From NCBI RefSeq assembly GCF_008919445.1, contig NZ_VSLG01000001.1, forward strand, positions 124,001 through 188,000: DNA of 64,000 bases, in the 5' to 3' direction. The translations under genes and the position numbers were made by a program. Numbering within the stretch: the stretch's first letter is position 1; every line of letters begins with the position of its first letter. Below are positions 40,333 to 47,391 of the stretch, one piece after another. The notes under the pieces were generated by a model, which saw only the letters and a program-made list of their open reading frames with translations, was not told where the DNA came from and ran no database searches. This stretch comes from Serinicoccus kebangsaanensis. GTDB lineage: Bacteria > Actinomycetota > Actinomycetes > Actinomycetales > Dermatophilaceae.

Positions 40333-40782
40333 ATGGCGATGGAGCTGCACCACACCTTCACGGTGGCCGCGACACCGGAGGACACCTGGGCGTTGCTCAC
40401 CGACCTCGAGCAGGTCGGTGGGTGCTTCCCCGGGGCCACCGTGACCTCGGCCACGGACGAGGAGTTCACCGGCAACGTCAAGGTCAAGCTCGGACCGATC
40501 GGCGTGACCTACCAGGGCGAGGGGCGATTCGTCGAGCGCGACGACGAGGCGCACCGAGCCGTCATCGAAGGGCTGGGCAAGGGACTGCGGGGCCTCGGCA
40601 ACGCGTCCGCGAAGGTGACGCTGCAGCTCAAGCCCGAGGGTGAGGGGACCAAGGCCGACGTCACGACGTCGATGAACATCACCGGCAAGCCTGCCCAGTT
40701 CGGTCGCGGGGTGATGCAGACGGTCTCGGACAAGCTGCTCGGCCAGTTCGTCGAGTGCATCGAGGGCAAGCTCACCGGGTGA
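40333..40782 (+). CDS. CoxG-like SRPBCC membrane-recruitment protein
   Basis: A 149-residue START/SRPBCC-fold protein. It begins MELHHTFTVAATPEDTWALL, continues with CFPGATVTSATDEEFTGNVK and ends LGQFVECIEGKL. In Oligotropha CoxG anchors CO dehydrogenase to the membrane; here it probably has a comparable role for the form II enzyme (inference). It follows the FAD subunit by 4 bases. The last 38 coding bases are duplicated in a remnant at 41562. Confidence 0.9.
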   Translation: MAMELHHTFTVAATPEDTWALLTDLEQVGGCFPGATVTSATDEEFTGNVKVKLGPIGVTYQGEGRFVERDDEAHRAVIEGLGKGLRGLGNASAKVTLQLKPEGEGTKADVTTSMNITGKPAQFGRGVMQTVSDKLLGQFVECIEGKLTG

Positions 40783-41069
40783 CCTCGCCAGACCCGCCGA
40801 CCCAGGATCCTGCGGCCCCCGAGCCCCACGCGACAGGCAGCCTGTGGGAGCAGGCCCGTTCGACCTGCACCGCGTGCGGGGCCGTCGGGCTGCTCGACGA
40901 GGGATACCTCTCGGACATGGCCAGCGGCGGTCACATCGCCTGGATCGGCAAGGCTCACACCGGCGGGATGTTCGGCGGTGCCTGGTTCGGGGTGCCGAAG
41001 CTGCTCGTCCGCGCCTTCCGGTGCCGGGAGTGCCGCCACCTCGAGCTCTTCGCCGAGGACCCGGAGTGA
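40779..41069 (+). CDS. Small zinc-ribbon protein, paralog A
   Basis: A 96-residue protein with a four-Cys ribbon: RSTCTACGAVGLLDEG near residues 27-42 and AFRCRECRHLELFAEDPE at the end. The middle (GKAHTGGMFGGAWFG) is Gly-rich. Function unknown. GTG start overlaps the coxG-like stop (GTGA), so it is translated with the Mo-hydroxylase operon. A diverged second copy is at 41614. Confidence 0.75.
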   Translation: MTSPDPPTQDPAAPEPHATGSLWEQARSTCTACGAVGLLDEGYLSDMASGGHIAWIGKAHTGGMFGGAWFGVPKLLVRAFRCRECRHLELFAEDPE

Positions 41070-41526
41070 GGTCCGGCACGGTCGACTTCGTGGCACCTGC
41101 TGAGGAGATCGACTGGGGCGGGACCACGTATACCGTCATCCGGCTGCCGGCACGGCTGACCGACGCGGTGGCCGCGCTGGGGACCCGGAGGGTCGGCGGC
41201 ACGATGGACGGTGTCGAGGTGAACCTGGGGCTCAACCGCGCGCCCGTGCTGGAGGACGCCTTCGTCTACGCCGGTCCAGCGCTCCTGCGTCGGGTGCGGG
41301 CGGAGGTGGGGAGCCGATCAGCTGCGAGCTCTCCCCGGTCGACCCCGACCTCGTGCCCGTGCCCGGGGATGTGGCGACGGCGCTGCAGGACGCCGGCCTC
41401 ACCGAGTCCTGGGAGGCGATGCGCCCCGCTGCCCGACGGCGGGCGCTCCAACCGGTGGAGGACGCCGCGAGGGAGGAGACGCGGGCGCGCCGGATCACCC
41501 GCATGATCGCGGACCTCCGGTCGTGA
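41066..41526 (+). pseudogene. YdeI/DUF1905-type protein gene broken by a one-base frameshift
   Basis: GTG at 41066 overlaps the previous stop (GTGA). The first 82 residues (VDFVAPAEEIDWGGTTYTVI to LLRRVRAEVG) are a DUF1905 beta-barrel. At GGGG 41308-41311 the frame must shift by one base to continue with EPISCELSPVDPDLVPVPGD and the YdeI/OmpD-associated tail ending RARRITRMIADLRS, stop 41524-41526. One extra G would restore a complete gene of about 153 codons. Either a recent mutation or a sequencing error in a G-run. Confidence 0.8.
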
Positions 41527-41561
41527 GCCCTGTGGACCCCTCGCATCTCTGGTCCGGATGG

Positions 41562-41606
41562 CTCGGACAGTTCGTGAAGTGCATCGAGGGCAAGCTCACG
41601 GCATGA
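41562..41606 (+). pseudogene. Remnant of the coxG-like 3' end
   Basis: These bases read LGQFVKCIEGKLTA and a stop, matching the end of the CoxG-like protein (LGQFVECIEGKLTG). Up to CTCAC the match with 40738-40775 is about 35 of 38 bases; then 11 bases (GGCATGATCGC) are inserted before CGGGTGA, which is again shared and provides the GTG of the next gene. There is no start or domain, so it is only a duplication scar. Confidence 0.8.
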
Positions 41607-41613
41607 TCGCCGG

Positions 41614-41922
41614 GTGAGTAGCCGATCTCAGCACCAGCCAGCGTCGGACGAGATGCACCGGCTCGCCGGCTCCGCGGGAGAGGACCTGTGGAGCAAGGCG
41701 AGGTCGACCTGCACCGCCTGCGGCAGCGACGGCCTGCTCGACGAGGGGGTCCTCACCGGCCGCGGCGACGGGATGACCGGTCACCTGGAGTGGGTGGGGG
41801 AGCCGCCGTCCACCGAGATCTTCGGCTTCGCCGCTGTGGACCAGTCCGCCCGCTACCCGGTCCGAGCCTTCCGCTGCCGAGAATGCCGCCACCTCGAGCT
41901 CTTCGCCGAGGAGCCTGAGTAG
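41614..41922 (+). CDS. Small zinc-ribbon protein, paralog B
   Basis: A 102-residue paralog of the 40779 protein: RSTCTACGSDGLLDEG and AFRCRECRHLELFAEEPE are nearly identical, while the central part (LEWVGEPPSTEIFGFAAVDQ) has diverged. The GTG sits in the same CGGGTGA context as copy A. Together with the coxG scar it marks a tandem duplication of about 0.83 kb. Function unknown; the four conserved Cys suggest zinc. Confidence 0.75.
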   Translation: MSSRSQHQPASDEMHRLAGSAGEDLWSKARSTCTACGSDGLLDEGVLTGRGDGMTGHLEWVGEPPSTEIFGFAAVDQSARYPVRAFRCRECRHLELFAEEPE

Positions 41923-41952
41923 CCGCACCCCAGGCATACCGGCGCGGCTGGC

Positions 41953-41958
41953 TAGGGT
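41953..41958 (+). promoter_or_regulatory. -10 element of the M20 peptidase gene
   Basis: TAGGGT seven bases before ATG 41966; it overlaps the alternative GTG at 41957 and therefore argues against that start. Confidence 0.55.
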
Positions 41959-41965
41959 GGCGGGC

Positions 41966-43315
41966 ATGACGACGACGCCCGACCTGACCCCGTCCAGCAC
42001 CGCCGAGGAGGAGGCCGTCCGGATCTGCCGGGAGCTGATCCGGATCGACACCAGCAACTACGGCGACGGCAGCGGGCCGGGGGAGCGGGAGGCCGCCGAC
42101 TACGTCATGGGTCTGCTGCAGGAGGTGGGCCTGGACCCGCAGCTCACCGAGCCGGCGGACCAGCCCGGCCGGGCCAGCGTCGTCGTCCGGACGCCGGGCC
42201 GCGACAGCTCACGCCCCGGCCTGGTCCTGCACGGCCACCTCGACGTGGTGCCCGCCGAGGCCAAGGACTGGTCGGTCGACCCCTTCGCCGCGGAGGAGAA
42301 GGACGGCATGATCTGGGGCCGCGGTGCGGTCGACATGAAGGACATGGTCGCGATGCTCCTGGCGACGCTGCGCCAGCTCGCGCGCTCGGGGGAGGAGCCT
42401 CCCCGGGACATCGTCTGGGCCTTCTTCGCCGACGAGGAGGCGGGCGGCACCAAGGGTGCCGGGCACGTCGTCGCGCAGCACCCCGAGTGGTTCGAGGGGT
42501 GCACCGAGGCGATCAGTGAGGTCGGCGGCTTCTCCGTCACCCTCCCGGACCACGCGACCGGCGCGCCGACCCGTGCATACCTGCTGCAGACGGCGGAGAA
42601 GGGGATCGCCTGGCTGCGGCTCCACGCCCACGGCCGCGCCGGGCACGGCTCGGTCCCCAACCCCGAGAACGCCATCGTGCGCCTCGCCGAGGCGATCGCC
42701 CGGATCGACGCCCACGTGTGGCCGCGCACCTACATCGCGTCCGTCCGCGAGCTCTTCGACGGGGTCGCGCAGGTCACCGGCGAGCCGTGGAGCGAGGAGT
42801 CCGTGGAGGACCTGCTGCACCGCCTCGGCGGTGCCCGCCGCTTCGTGGAGGGCACCCTGCAGGACACGTCCAACTTCTCCATGCTGGACTCCGGCTACAA
42901 GATGAACGTCATCCCGCAGAGCGCGTCGGCCTCCCTGGACTGCCGCTTCCTGCCGGGCCACGAGGACGACCTGCTCGCCACCATCCGGGAGCTCGCGGGG
43001 GAGCACGTCGAGGTGGAGATCGAGCACAAGGACGTCGCGCTGGAGGCACCGAGCAGCGGCGAGCTGGTCGACTCGATGAAGCGCGCGCTGCTCAAGGAGG
43101 ACCCCGGAGCCCGCGTCCTGCCCTACTGCCTGTCCGGCGGGACGGACAACAAGCACCTCTCCCGGCTGGGCATCACCGGCTACGGCTTCGCCCCGCTGCG
43201 GCTCCCGGAGGAGCTCGACTTCGTCGGCATGTTCCACGGCGTCGACGAGCGGGTGCCAGTCGACGCGATCCGCTTCGGCACCCGGGTGCTGGGGCAGCTC
43301 GTCGCCGACTGCTGA
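41966..43315 (+). CDS. M20-family metallopeptidase
   Basis: A 449-residue di-zinc peptidase/deacylase. LVLHGHLDVVPAEAKDW gives the first His and bridging context, WGRGAVDMKDM the bridging Asp, FFADEEAGGTKGAG the catalytic Glu pair, and SGGTDNKHL a distal ligand region. The dimerisation domain lies between about residues 200 and 310 (ARAGHGSVPNPENA). Close to the M20 proteins called dipeptidase or acetylornithine deacetylase-like in Actinobacteria; substrate open. No signal peptide. Confidence 0.92.
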   Translation: MTTTPDLTPSSTAEEEAVRICRELIRIDTSNYGDGSGPGEREAADYVMGLLQEVGLDPQLTEPADQPGRASVVVRTPGRDSSRPGLVLHGHLDVVPAEAKDWSVDPFAAEEKDGMIWGRGAVDMKDMVAMLLATLRQLARSGEEPPRDIVWAFFADEEAGGTKGAGHVVAQHPEWFEGCTEAISEVGGFSVTLPDHATGAPTRAYLLQTAEKGIAWLRLHAHGRAGHGSVPNPENAIVRLAEAIARIDAHVWPRTYIASVRELFDGVAQVTGEPWSEESVEDLLHRLGGARRFVEGTLQDTSNFSMLDSGYKMNVIPQSASASLDCRFLPGHEDDLLATIRELAGEHVEVEIEHKDVALEAPSSGELVDSMKRALLKEDPGARVLPYCLSGGTDNKHLSRLGITGYGFAPLRLPEELDFVGMFHGVDERVPVDAIRFGTRVLGQLVADC

Positions 43316-43316
43316 C

Positions 43317-43360
43317 CGCAGACCGTGAGGTCGGTCGGCGCAGACCGTGCGGCCGGTCGG
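43317..43360. repeat. Two-copy 22-bp direct repeat
   Basis: CGCAGACCGTGAGGTCGGTC and following GG (43317-43338) is repeated at 43339-43360 with two changes. It fills the gap between convergent genes and each unit can pair ACCG with CGGT, so it may act as a weak terminator. Confidence 0.6.
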
Positions 43361-43373
43361 GAGGGTCCGGGTG

Positions 43374-43559
43374 TCAGGCGGTGCGACGCACCCGGATGAT
43401 CTTGCGCCGCAGCAGCACCCTGCGCACCCCACCGAGGTAGACCCGGACGCGGGCCAGCTCCCAGGCGCCGTACTCGGCGTGCTCGGTGAGCGCCTGCCGC
43501 ACCTCACCACGACCCTGGTCGCGGTGGAACGTGAGCTCTCGATACTCGTACTCCACCAT
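43374..43559 (-). CDS. DUF5703-like small protein
   Basis: A 61-residue basic protein beginning VEYEYRELTFHRDQGRGEV and ending RRVLLRRKIIRVRRTA, with the invariant-looking centre LTEHAEYGAWELARVRVY; this fits the small actinobacterial DUF5703 family of unknown function. ATG at 43559 is preferred: TATGCT lies eight bases upstream (AGCATA at 43568-43573 on the plus strand) and the longer frame adds residues with no support. Confidence 0.78.
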   Translation of the reverse strand: MVEYEYRELTFHRDQGRGEVRQALTEHAEYGAWELARVRVYLGGVRRVLLRRKIIRVRRTA

Positions 43560-43627
43560 TGCGGGCCAGCATAGGCACCCTCGCCGACCCTCGGGAAGCA
43601 ACCCGCCCGTGACCGCCCGATTCGCGC

Positions 43628-43633
43628 TACCGT
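43628..43633 (+). promoter_or_regulatory. -10 element of the acidic protein gene
   Basis: TACCGT six bases before ATG 43640, indicating a leaderless transcript. Confidence 0.55.
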
Positions 43634-43639
43634 CACACC

Positions 43640-44020
43640 ATGACCGCAGACCCGCGTGCCGCCCTGACCGCCCTCGTCGCCGCCCTCGAGACCCACCTGG
43701 AGACGGCAGCGGTCAGCCGGGGCGAGGACGACCCCGCGGTCGTCGAGGCCTATGAACGCATCGCCGAGGCGTTCACCGCCTACGACGACGCGCTGATGGA
43801 CGCCTACGGCGAGGTCACCCCGCTGGAGGTCTACGACGACGACCTGGCCAGCGAGGACGACGACGAGGACGAGGAGGACGACGACTTCGACGACGAGGGG
43901 GACGACGAGGACGACGACGAGGGGGACGACTTCGAGGACCTCGGGGAGAGCGACGACGAGGATGAGTACTCCGGGCTGGACGACGAGGAGTACGACCTCG
44001 ACGACTCCCCGCGGGGCTGA
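43640..44020 (+). CDS. Acidic-tailed conserved actinobacterial protein
   Basis: A 126-residue protein in two parts. Residues 1-65 form a helical domain (LTALVAALETHLETAAVSRG, YERIAEAFTAYDDALMDAYG, EVTPLEVYDDD). Residues from about 66 onward are almost pure Asp/Glu with Gly and a few Tyr, strongly negative. Relatives are sometimes labelled primosomal protein without clear basis. Inference: a nucleic-acid mimic or partner of a basic protein. It ends three bases before the F420-type oxidoreductase gene, suggesting an operon. Confidence 0.7.
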   Translation: MTADPRAALTALVAALETHLETAAVSRGEDDPAVVEAYERIAEAFTAYDDALMDAYGEVTPLEVYDDDLASEDDDEDEEDDDFDDEGDDEDDDEGDDFEDLGESDDEDEYSGLDDEEYDLDDSPRG

Positions 44021-44023
44021 GCC

Positions 44024-45079
44024 GTGCGGCTGGGTCTGAGCTGCGGATTCTGGGGGCAGGGTCGCGACGAGGAGAACATCGCGCTGGTGCAGCGTGCGGA
44101 CGAGCTGGGGGTCGAGGTCGCCTGGGTGGCCGAGGTGTACGGCCCGGACGCGGTCAGCATCCTGTCCTTCCTGGCGGCCCGCACCGAGCGGATCGCGCTC
44201 GGCGCCGGCGTCATGCAGATCCCCGCCCGCACCCCGGCGGCGACCGCGATGACCGCGATCAGCCTGGACAGCCTCTCCGGCGGCCGTTTCCGCCTCGGGC
44301 TGGGCGTCAGCGGCCCGCAGGTCTCCGAGGGGTGGCACGGTGTGCGCTTCGCCAAGCCGCTGGCCCGCACGCGGGAGTACGTCGACATCGTCCGCACCGC
44401 CCTGCGGCACCGACCGGTCAGCTACGACGGCGAGTTCTTCACCCTGCCGCTGCCGGACGGACCCGGCAAGGCCCTCCGGCTCACGCACCTGCACCGGCCG
44501 GACATCCCCGTATACCTCGCGGCCGTAGGCCCCAAGAACCTGGAGCTCGCCGGGGAGATCGCCGACGGCTGGCTCGGGGTCTTCGTGGCACCGGACTTCT
44601 TCGCCGAGCAGCGCGCCCATCTCGAGGCGGGCCAGGCCCGGCGTGCCGAGCCTCGCCCTGAGGACCAGCCGTTCCAGACCGATGCCACGGTGGCACTCGC
44701 CGTGGGCGACGACCTCGAGGCCTGCGCCCGCACGGTGAGTCCCTATCCCGCGCTGTACGTCGGCGGCATGGGGAGCCGCGAGCACAACTTCTACAACCAG
44801 CTCGCCTGCCGCATGGGCTACGAGCGCGAGGCGGCCCGGGTGCAGGAGCTGTATCTCGACCGCAAGTGGGCCGAGGCCGCCGCGGCACTGCCACCGCAGT
44901 TCATCGACGACACCAGCCTGCTCGGCGACGTGGACCGGATCACCGAGCGGATGCGCCGCTACCAGGACGCGGGCATCACCACGCTGACCCTGGCGCCGTG
45001 GGGCCAGGACCTCACGGCCCGGATGACCGCCCTGGAGACCGCCGTCGAGGCCCACTCCCGGCTGGACGCGACCGGCTGA
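44024..45079 (+). CDS. LLM-class F420-dependent oxidoreductase
   Basis: A 351-residue TIM-barrel luciferase-like protein. It begins RLGLSCGFWGQGRDEENIAL, has the ERIALGAGVMQIPARTP strand, RFRLGLGVSGPQVSEGWHG (cofactor phosphate region) and YLAAVGPKNLELAGEIADGW, the hallmark of actinobacterial F420 enzymes of this class rather than FMN luciferases. Substrate unknown. GTG start; its stop overlaps the next ATG (TGATG). Confidence 0.88.
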   Translation: MRLGLSCGFWGQGRDEENIALVQRADELGVEVAWVAEVYGPDAVSILSFLAARTERIALGAGVMQIPARTPAATAMTAISLDSLSGGRFRLGLGVSGPQVSEGWHGVRFAKPLARTREYVDIVRTALRHRPVSYDGEFFTLPLPDGPGKALRLTHLHRPDIPVYLAAVGPKNLELAGEIADGWLGVFVAPDFFAEQRAHLEAGQARRAEPRPEDQPFQTDATVALAVGDDLEACARTVSPYPALYVGGMGSREHNFYNQLACRMGYEREAARVQELYLDRKWAEAAAALPPQFIDDTSLLGDVDRITERMRRYQDAGITTLTLAPWGQDLTARMTALETAVEAHSRLDATG

Positions 45080-45831
45080 TGGCGGTCTGCATCCTGCTGC
45101 GCCACGGGCGCACCCGAGCCAACGCCGACGGGCTGCTCGCAGGCTGGACCCCCGGCCTGGGACTGGACGAGGTGGGTGCCGAGCAGGCCCGCACGGTCGG
45201 GGCACGGCTCGCGAGCACGCCGCTGGCCGCCATCGTCTCGAGCCCCCTGCAACGGTGCGCGGAGACGGCGGCCGCCGTGCTCGCGGCGCAGCCGGCGGAT
45301 CGCGCCGTGGCGCGGCATACCGAGGAGCGCCTCGGGGAGGCGCGGTACGGCGCATGGACCGGGCGACCGCTGTCCGAGCTCGCCGAGGAGCCGCTGTGGC
45401 GGGCGGTGCAGGACCAGCCGTCCACGGTGTCCTTCCCGGCCGACGACGACTTCGCCCACGAGTCCATGTCGGACATGGCCGGACGCGCGGTCACCGCCGT
45501 CACGGAGTGGGACGCCCGGATCGAGGCCGGGCACGGACCCGCTGCCGTCTGGGTCGCGGTCAGCCACGGGGACGTCATCAAGGCCATCCTCGCCGACGCC
45601 CTGGCGACCCGGCTCGACGACTTCCAACGCATCGTCGTGGACCCGGCCTCGCTCAGCCTGGTCCACCGGACCAGCACCCGGCCCTTCGTGCTGCGCACCA
45701 ACGACACGAGCAGCGACCCGGTCGACCTGAGCGGCCTGGTGGCCCGGGTCACCGCCGAGGGCGCGAGCGGCGACGCGGACGTCGGTGGCGGTGCCGGTGC
45801 TGCCGGAGGGACCGCAGGGGAGAAGACGTAG
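45079..45831 (+). CDS. Histidine-phosphatase superfamily, MSMEG_4193-type phosphomutase
   Basis: A 250-residue phosphatase/mutase-fold protein. The phosphorylated His is in LLRHGRTRANADG, the second Arg/Glu region in IVSSPLQRCAETA and ERLGEARYGAWTG, and the second catalytic His in VAVSHGDVIKAIL. The C-terminal 60 residues end in a Gly/Ala-rich tail. It belongs to a conserved actinobacterial neighbourhood with DUF3090, SCO1664 and mshC, all following here. Confidence 0.88.
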   Translation: MAVCILLRHGRTRANADGLLAGWTPGLGLDEVGAEQARTVGARLASTPLAAIVSSPLQRCAETAAAVLAAQPADRAVARHTEERLGEARYGAWTGRPLSELAEEPLWRAVQDQPSTVSFPADDDFAHESMSDMAGRAVTAVTEWDARIEAGHGPAAVWVAVSHGDVIKAILADALATRLDDFQRIVVDPASLSLVHRTSTRPFVLRTNDTSSDPVDLSGLVARVTAEGASGDADVGGGAGAAGGTAGEKT

Positions 45832-45834
45832 GCT
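45829..45834 (+). promoter_or_regulatory. -10 element of the DUF3090 gene
   Basis: TAGGCT overlaps the phosphomutase stop codon and is seven bases from ATG 45842: an internal leaderless start within the cluster. Confidence 0.5.
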
Positions 45835-45841
45835 GACCTCC

Positions 45842-46402
45842 ATGGCTGAGCACGTCTTCGACCCACCGGAGCGCTGTGTCGCCGGCAGTGTCGGTCCCCC
45901 CGGCGGGCGGACGTTCTTCCTGCAGGCCACCGACGGCCAGCGGGTGATGACCGTCTCGCTGGAGAAGGAGCAGGTGCGCCTCCTCGGCGAGTCGCTGGCC
46001 GAGATGTTGGACGACGTCGCGGGGGCGGACGGCAGCGAGGAGGCGGGCGAGGCATACCTGGACAACGCGCCGCTGGACACCCCGATCGAGGACGACTTCC
46101 GGGTGCAGCGGCTGTCGGTGGCGTGGGAGGCCGGGCAGCGCCGGATCGTCCTGGAGGCCTACGACCGACCCAGCGAGGAGGACGTCGCCGAGCTCGAGAC
46201 CGAGGCGGAGGCCGGCGACCTCCCGTGGGCCGGGCTCCCGCCCCAGTCGCTCAAGGTGGTCCTCGAACCCGGCCGGGCACGGGCCTTCGCGCAACGGTGC
46301 ACGGCGTCGATCGAGGGTGGGCGGCCGTCGTGCCCCTTCTGCGGACAGCCGCTGGACCCGACCGGCCACATCTGCCCCCGCGCCAACGGTTACCGCCGCT
46401 GA
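45842..46402 (+). CDS. DUF3090 family protein with C-terminal zinc knuckle
   Basis: A 186-residue protein. The N-terminal domain has HVFDPPERCVAGSVGPPGGR and FFLQATDGQRVMTVSLEKEQ, typical of DUF3090. The C-terminus CPFCGQPLDPTGHICPRANG holds a CxxC...HxC zinc site. Function unknown; its invariable neighbour is the SCO1664-type protein, which starts one base after this gene's stop, so both probably act together. Confidence 0.88.
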   Translation: MAEHVFDPPERCVAGSVGPPGGRTFFLQATDGQRVMTVSLEKEQVRLLGESLAEMLDDVAGADGSEEAGEAYLDNAPLDTPIEDDFRVQRLSVAWEAGQRRIVLEAYDRPSEEDVAELETEAEAGDLPWAGLPPQSLKVVLEPGRARAFAQRCTASIEGGRPSCPFCGQPLDPTGHICPRANGYRR

Positions 46403-46403
46403 C

Positions 46404-47225
46404 GTGCACGACGACGCGGCCCTGGAGCTGCTGCGCACCTGCACCATCGAGCCGGTCGGCGTGCTCACCCAGGCCTCGAACCTGACCCTTCTCGTCGATC
46501 TCGCCGTGGATGGTGAGCCCACCGGCCACCGCGCCGTCTACAAACCGGCCCGCGGCGAACGCCCGCTGCACGACTTCCCGCCCGGCTCGCTCGCGGCCCG
46601 GGAGGTGGCGGCGTATGCCGTGTCCCGCGCCGGAGGCTTCGACATCGTCCCGCCCACGGTCCTGCGGGAGGGCCCGCTCGGCGCAGGCTCGGTCCAGTGG
46701 TGGGTGGAGCAGGAGGCGGACCGACTGGCGGACCCGGCCGGCGGGCTGGTCGAGGTGCTGCCGCCGGAGCAGCTCGGACCCGGCTGGCGGGCGGTGGTGC
46801 AGGGCGAGGACGAGCAGGGGGCACCGGTGGTGGTGGCGCACGCGGACGATCCGCGGCTGCGCACCATGGCGGTGCTGGACGTGGTGCTGAACAACGCCGA
46901 CCGCAAGGCCGCCCACCTGACCCTCGACCTCGGCTCGCGGCTGCGAGGGTTCGACCATGGCGTGTGCCTGCACGAGGAGGACAAGCTCCGGACCGTGCTG
47001 TGGGGCTTCGCCGGCGAGCAGCTGGCCGACGAGGACGCGCGCCGGCTGACCGCGCTGGAGCGTGAGCTGGACGACGCCGGTGGGGACTGCGCCGAGCAGC
47101 TCGGCGCGCTGCTCACGCCCGCCGAGGCCACCGCCCTGCGCACCAGGGCGCGGGACCTGCGCGAGGTCGCCGTCTTCCCGATGCCTCCGACCGAGCGCTA
47201 CCCGCTGCCCTGGCCGCTCTGGTGA
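46404..47225 (+). CDS. SCO1664-family, PI3K/HipA-like kinase fold protein
   Basis: A 273-residue protein. HRAVYKPARGERPLHDFPPG resembles the ATP-lysine strand and AVLDVVLNNADRKAAHL the catalytic loop (D..NxD..H) of PI3K-like/HipA-like kinases, with FDHGVCLHEEDKLRTVLWGF as the metal/activation part. So a kinase-like reaction is plausible but not shown. GTG at 46404 lies one base after the DUF3090 stop. Confidence 0.8.
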   Translation: MHDDAALELLRTCTIEPVGVLTQASNLTLLVDLAVDGEPTGHRAVYKPARGERPLHDFPPGSLAAREVAAYAVSRAGGFDIVPPTVLREGPLGAGSVQWWVEQEADRLADPAGGLVEVLPPEQLGPGWRAVVQGEDEQGAPVVVAHADDPRLRTMAVLDVVLNNADRKAAHLTLDLGSRLRGFDHGVCLHEEDKLRTVLWGFAGEQLADEDARRLTALERELDDAGGDCAEQLGALLTPAEATALRTRARDLREVAVFPMPPTERYPLPWPLW

Positions 47226-47270
47226 CGGGCGCCCGCCCGCCCAGCCCAGGCCCACCCACCGGGGAGTGTG

Positions 47271-47328
47271 GTCGGCATAGCACAAGCTCCATCGGGAAGT
47301 TTGCCGATGAAGGTTGTGCTATGCCGAC
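47271..47328. repeat. 58-bp intergenic near-palindrome
   Basis: Outer arms GTCGGCATAGCACAA (47271-47285) and TTGTGCTATGCCGAC (47314-47328) pair perfectly; an inner inverted repeat CATCGG (47290-47295) / CCGATG (47304-47309) shares the same axis, giving about 25 of 29 pairs. It lies between two co-directional genes, has no T-run and is AT-richer than its surroundings. It could be a terminator or a mobile palindromic unit. Confidence 0.75.
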
Positions 47329-47378
47329 GTTGGTCCGGGTGGGCGACCCGCGATTGGGGTGACGCCGGGGACGAGAGC

Positions 47379-47384
47379 TAGGCT
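47379..47384 (+). promoter_or_regulatory. -10 element of mshC
   Basis: TAGGCT seven bases before GTG 47392, so mshC has its own leaderless promoter after the palindrome. Confidence 0.55.
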
Positions 47385-47391
47385 CCCCGAC

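Noticed and set aside
42209-45355. A 1048-codon open frame on the minus strand
   Set aside because: It lies antisense to the M20 peptidase, acidic-protein and F420-oxidoreductase genes; it is Arg/Pro/Gly/Val-rich with no domain, the usual product of very high GC in a shadow frame.
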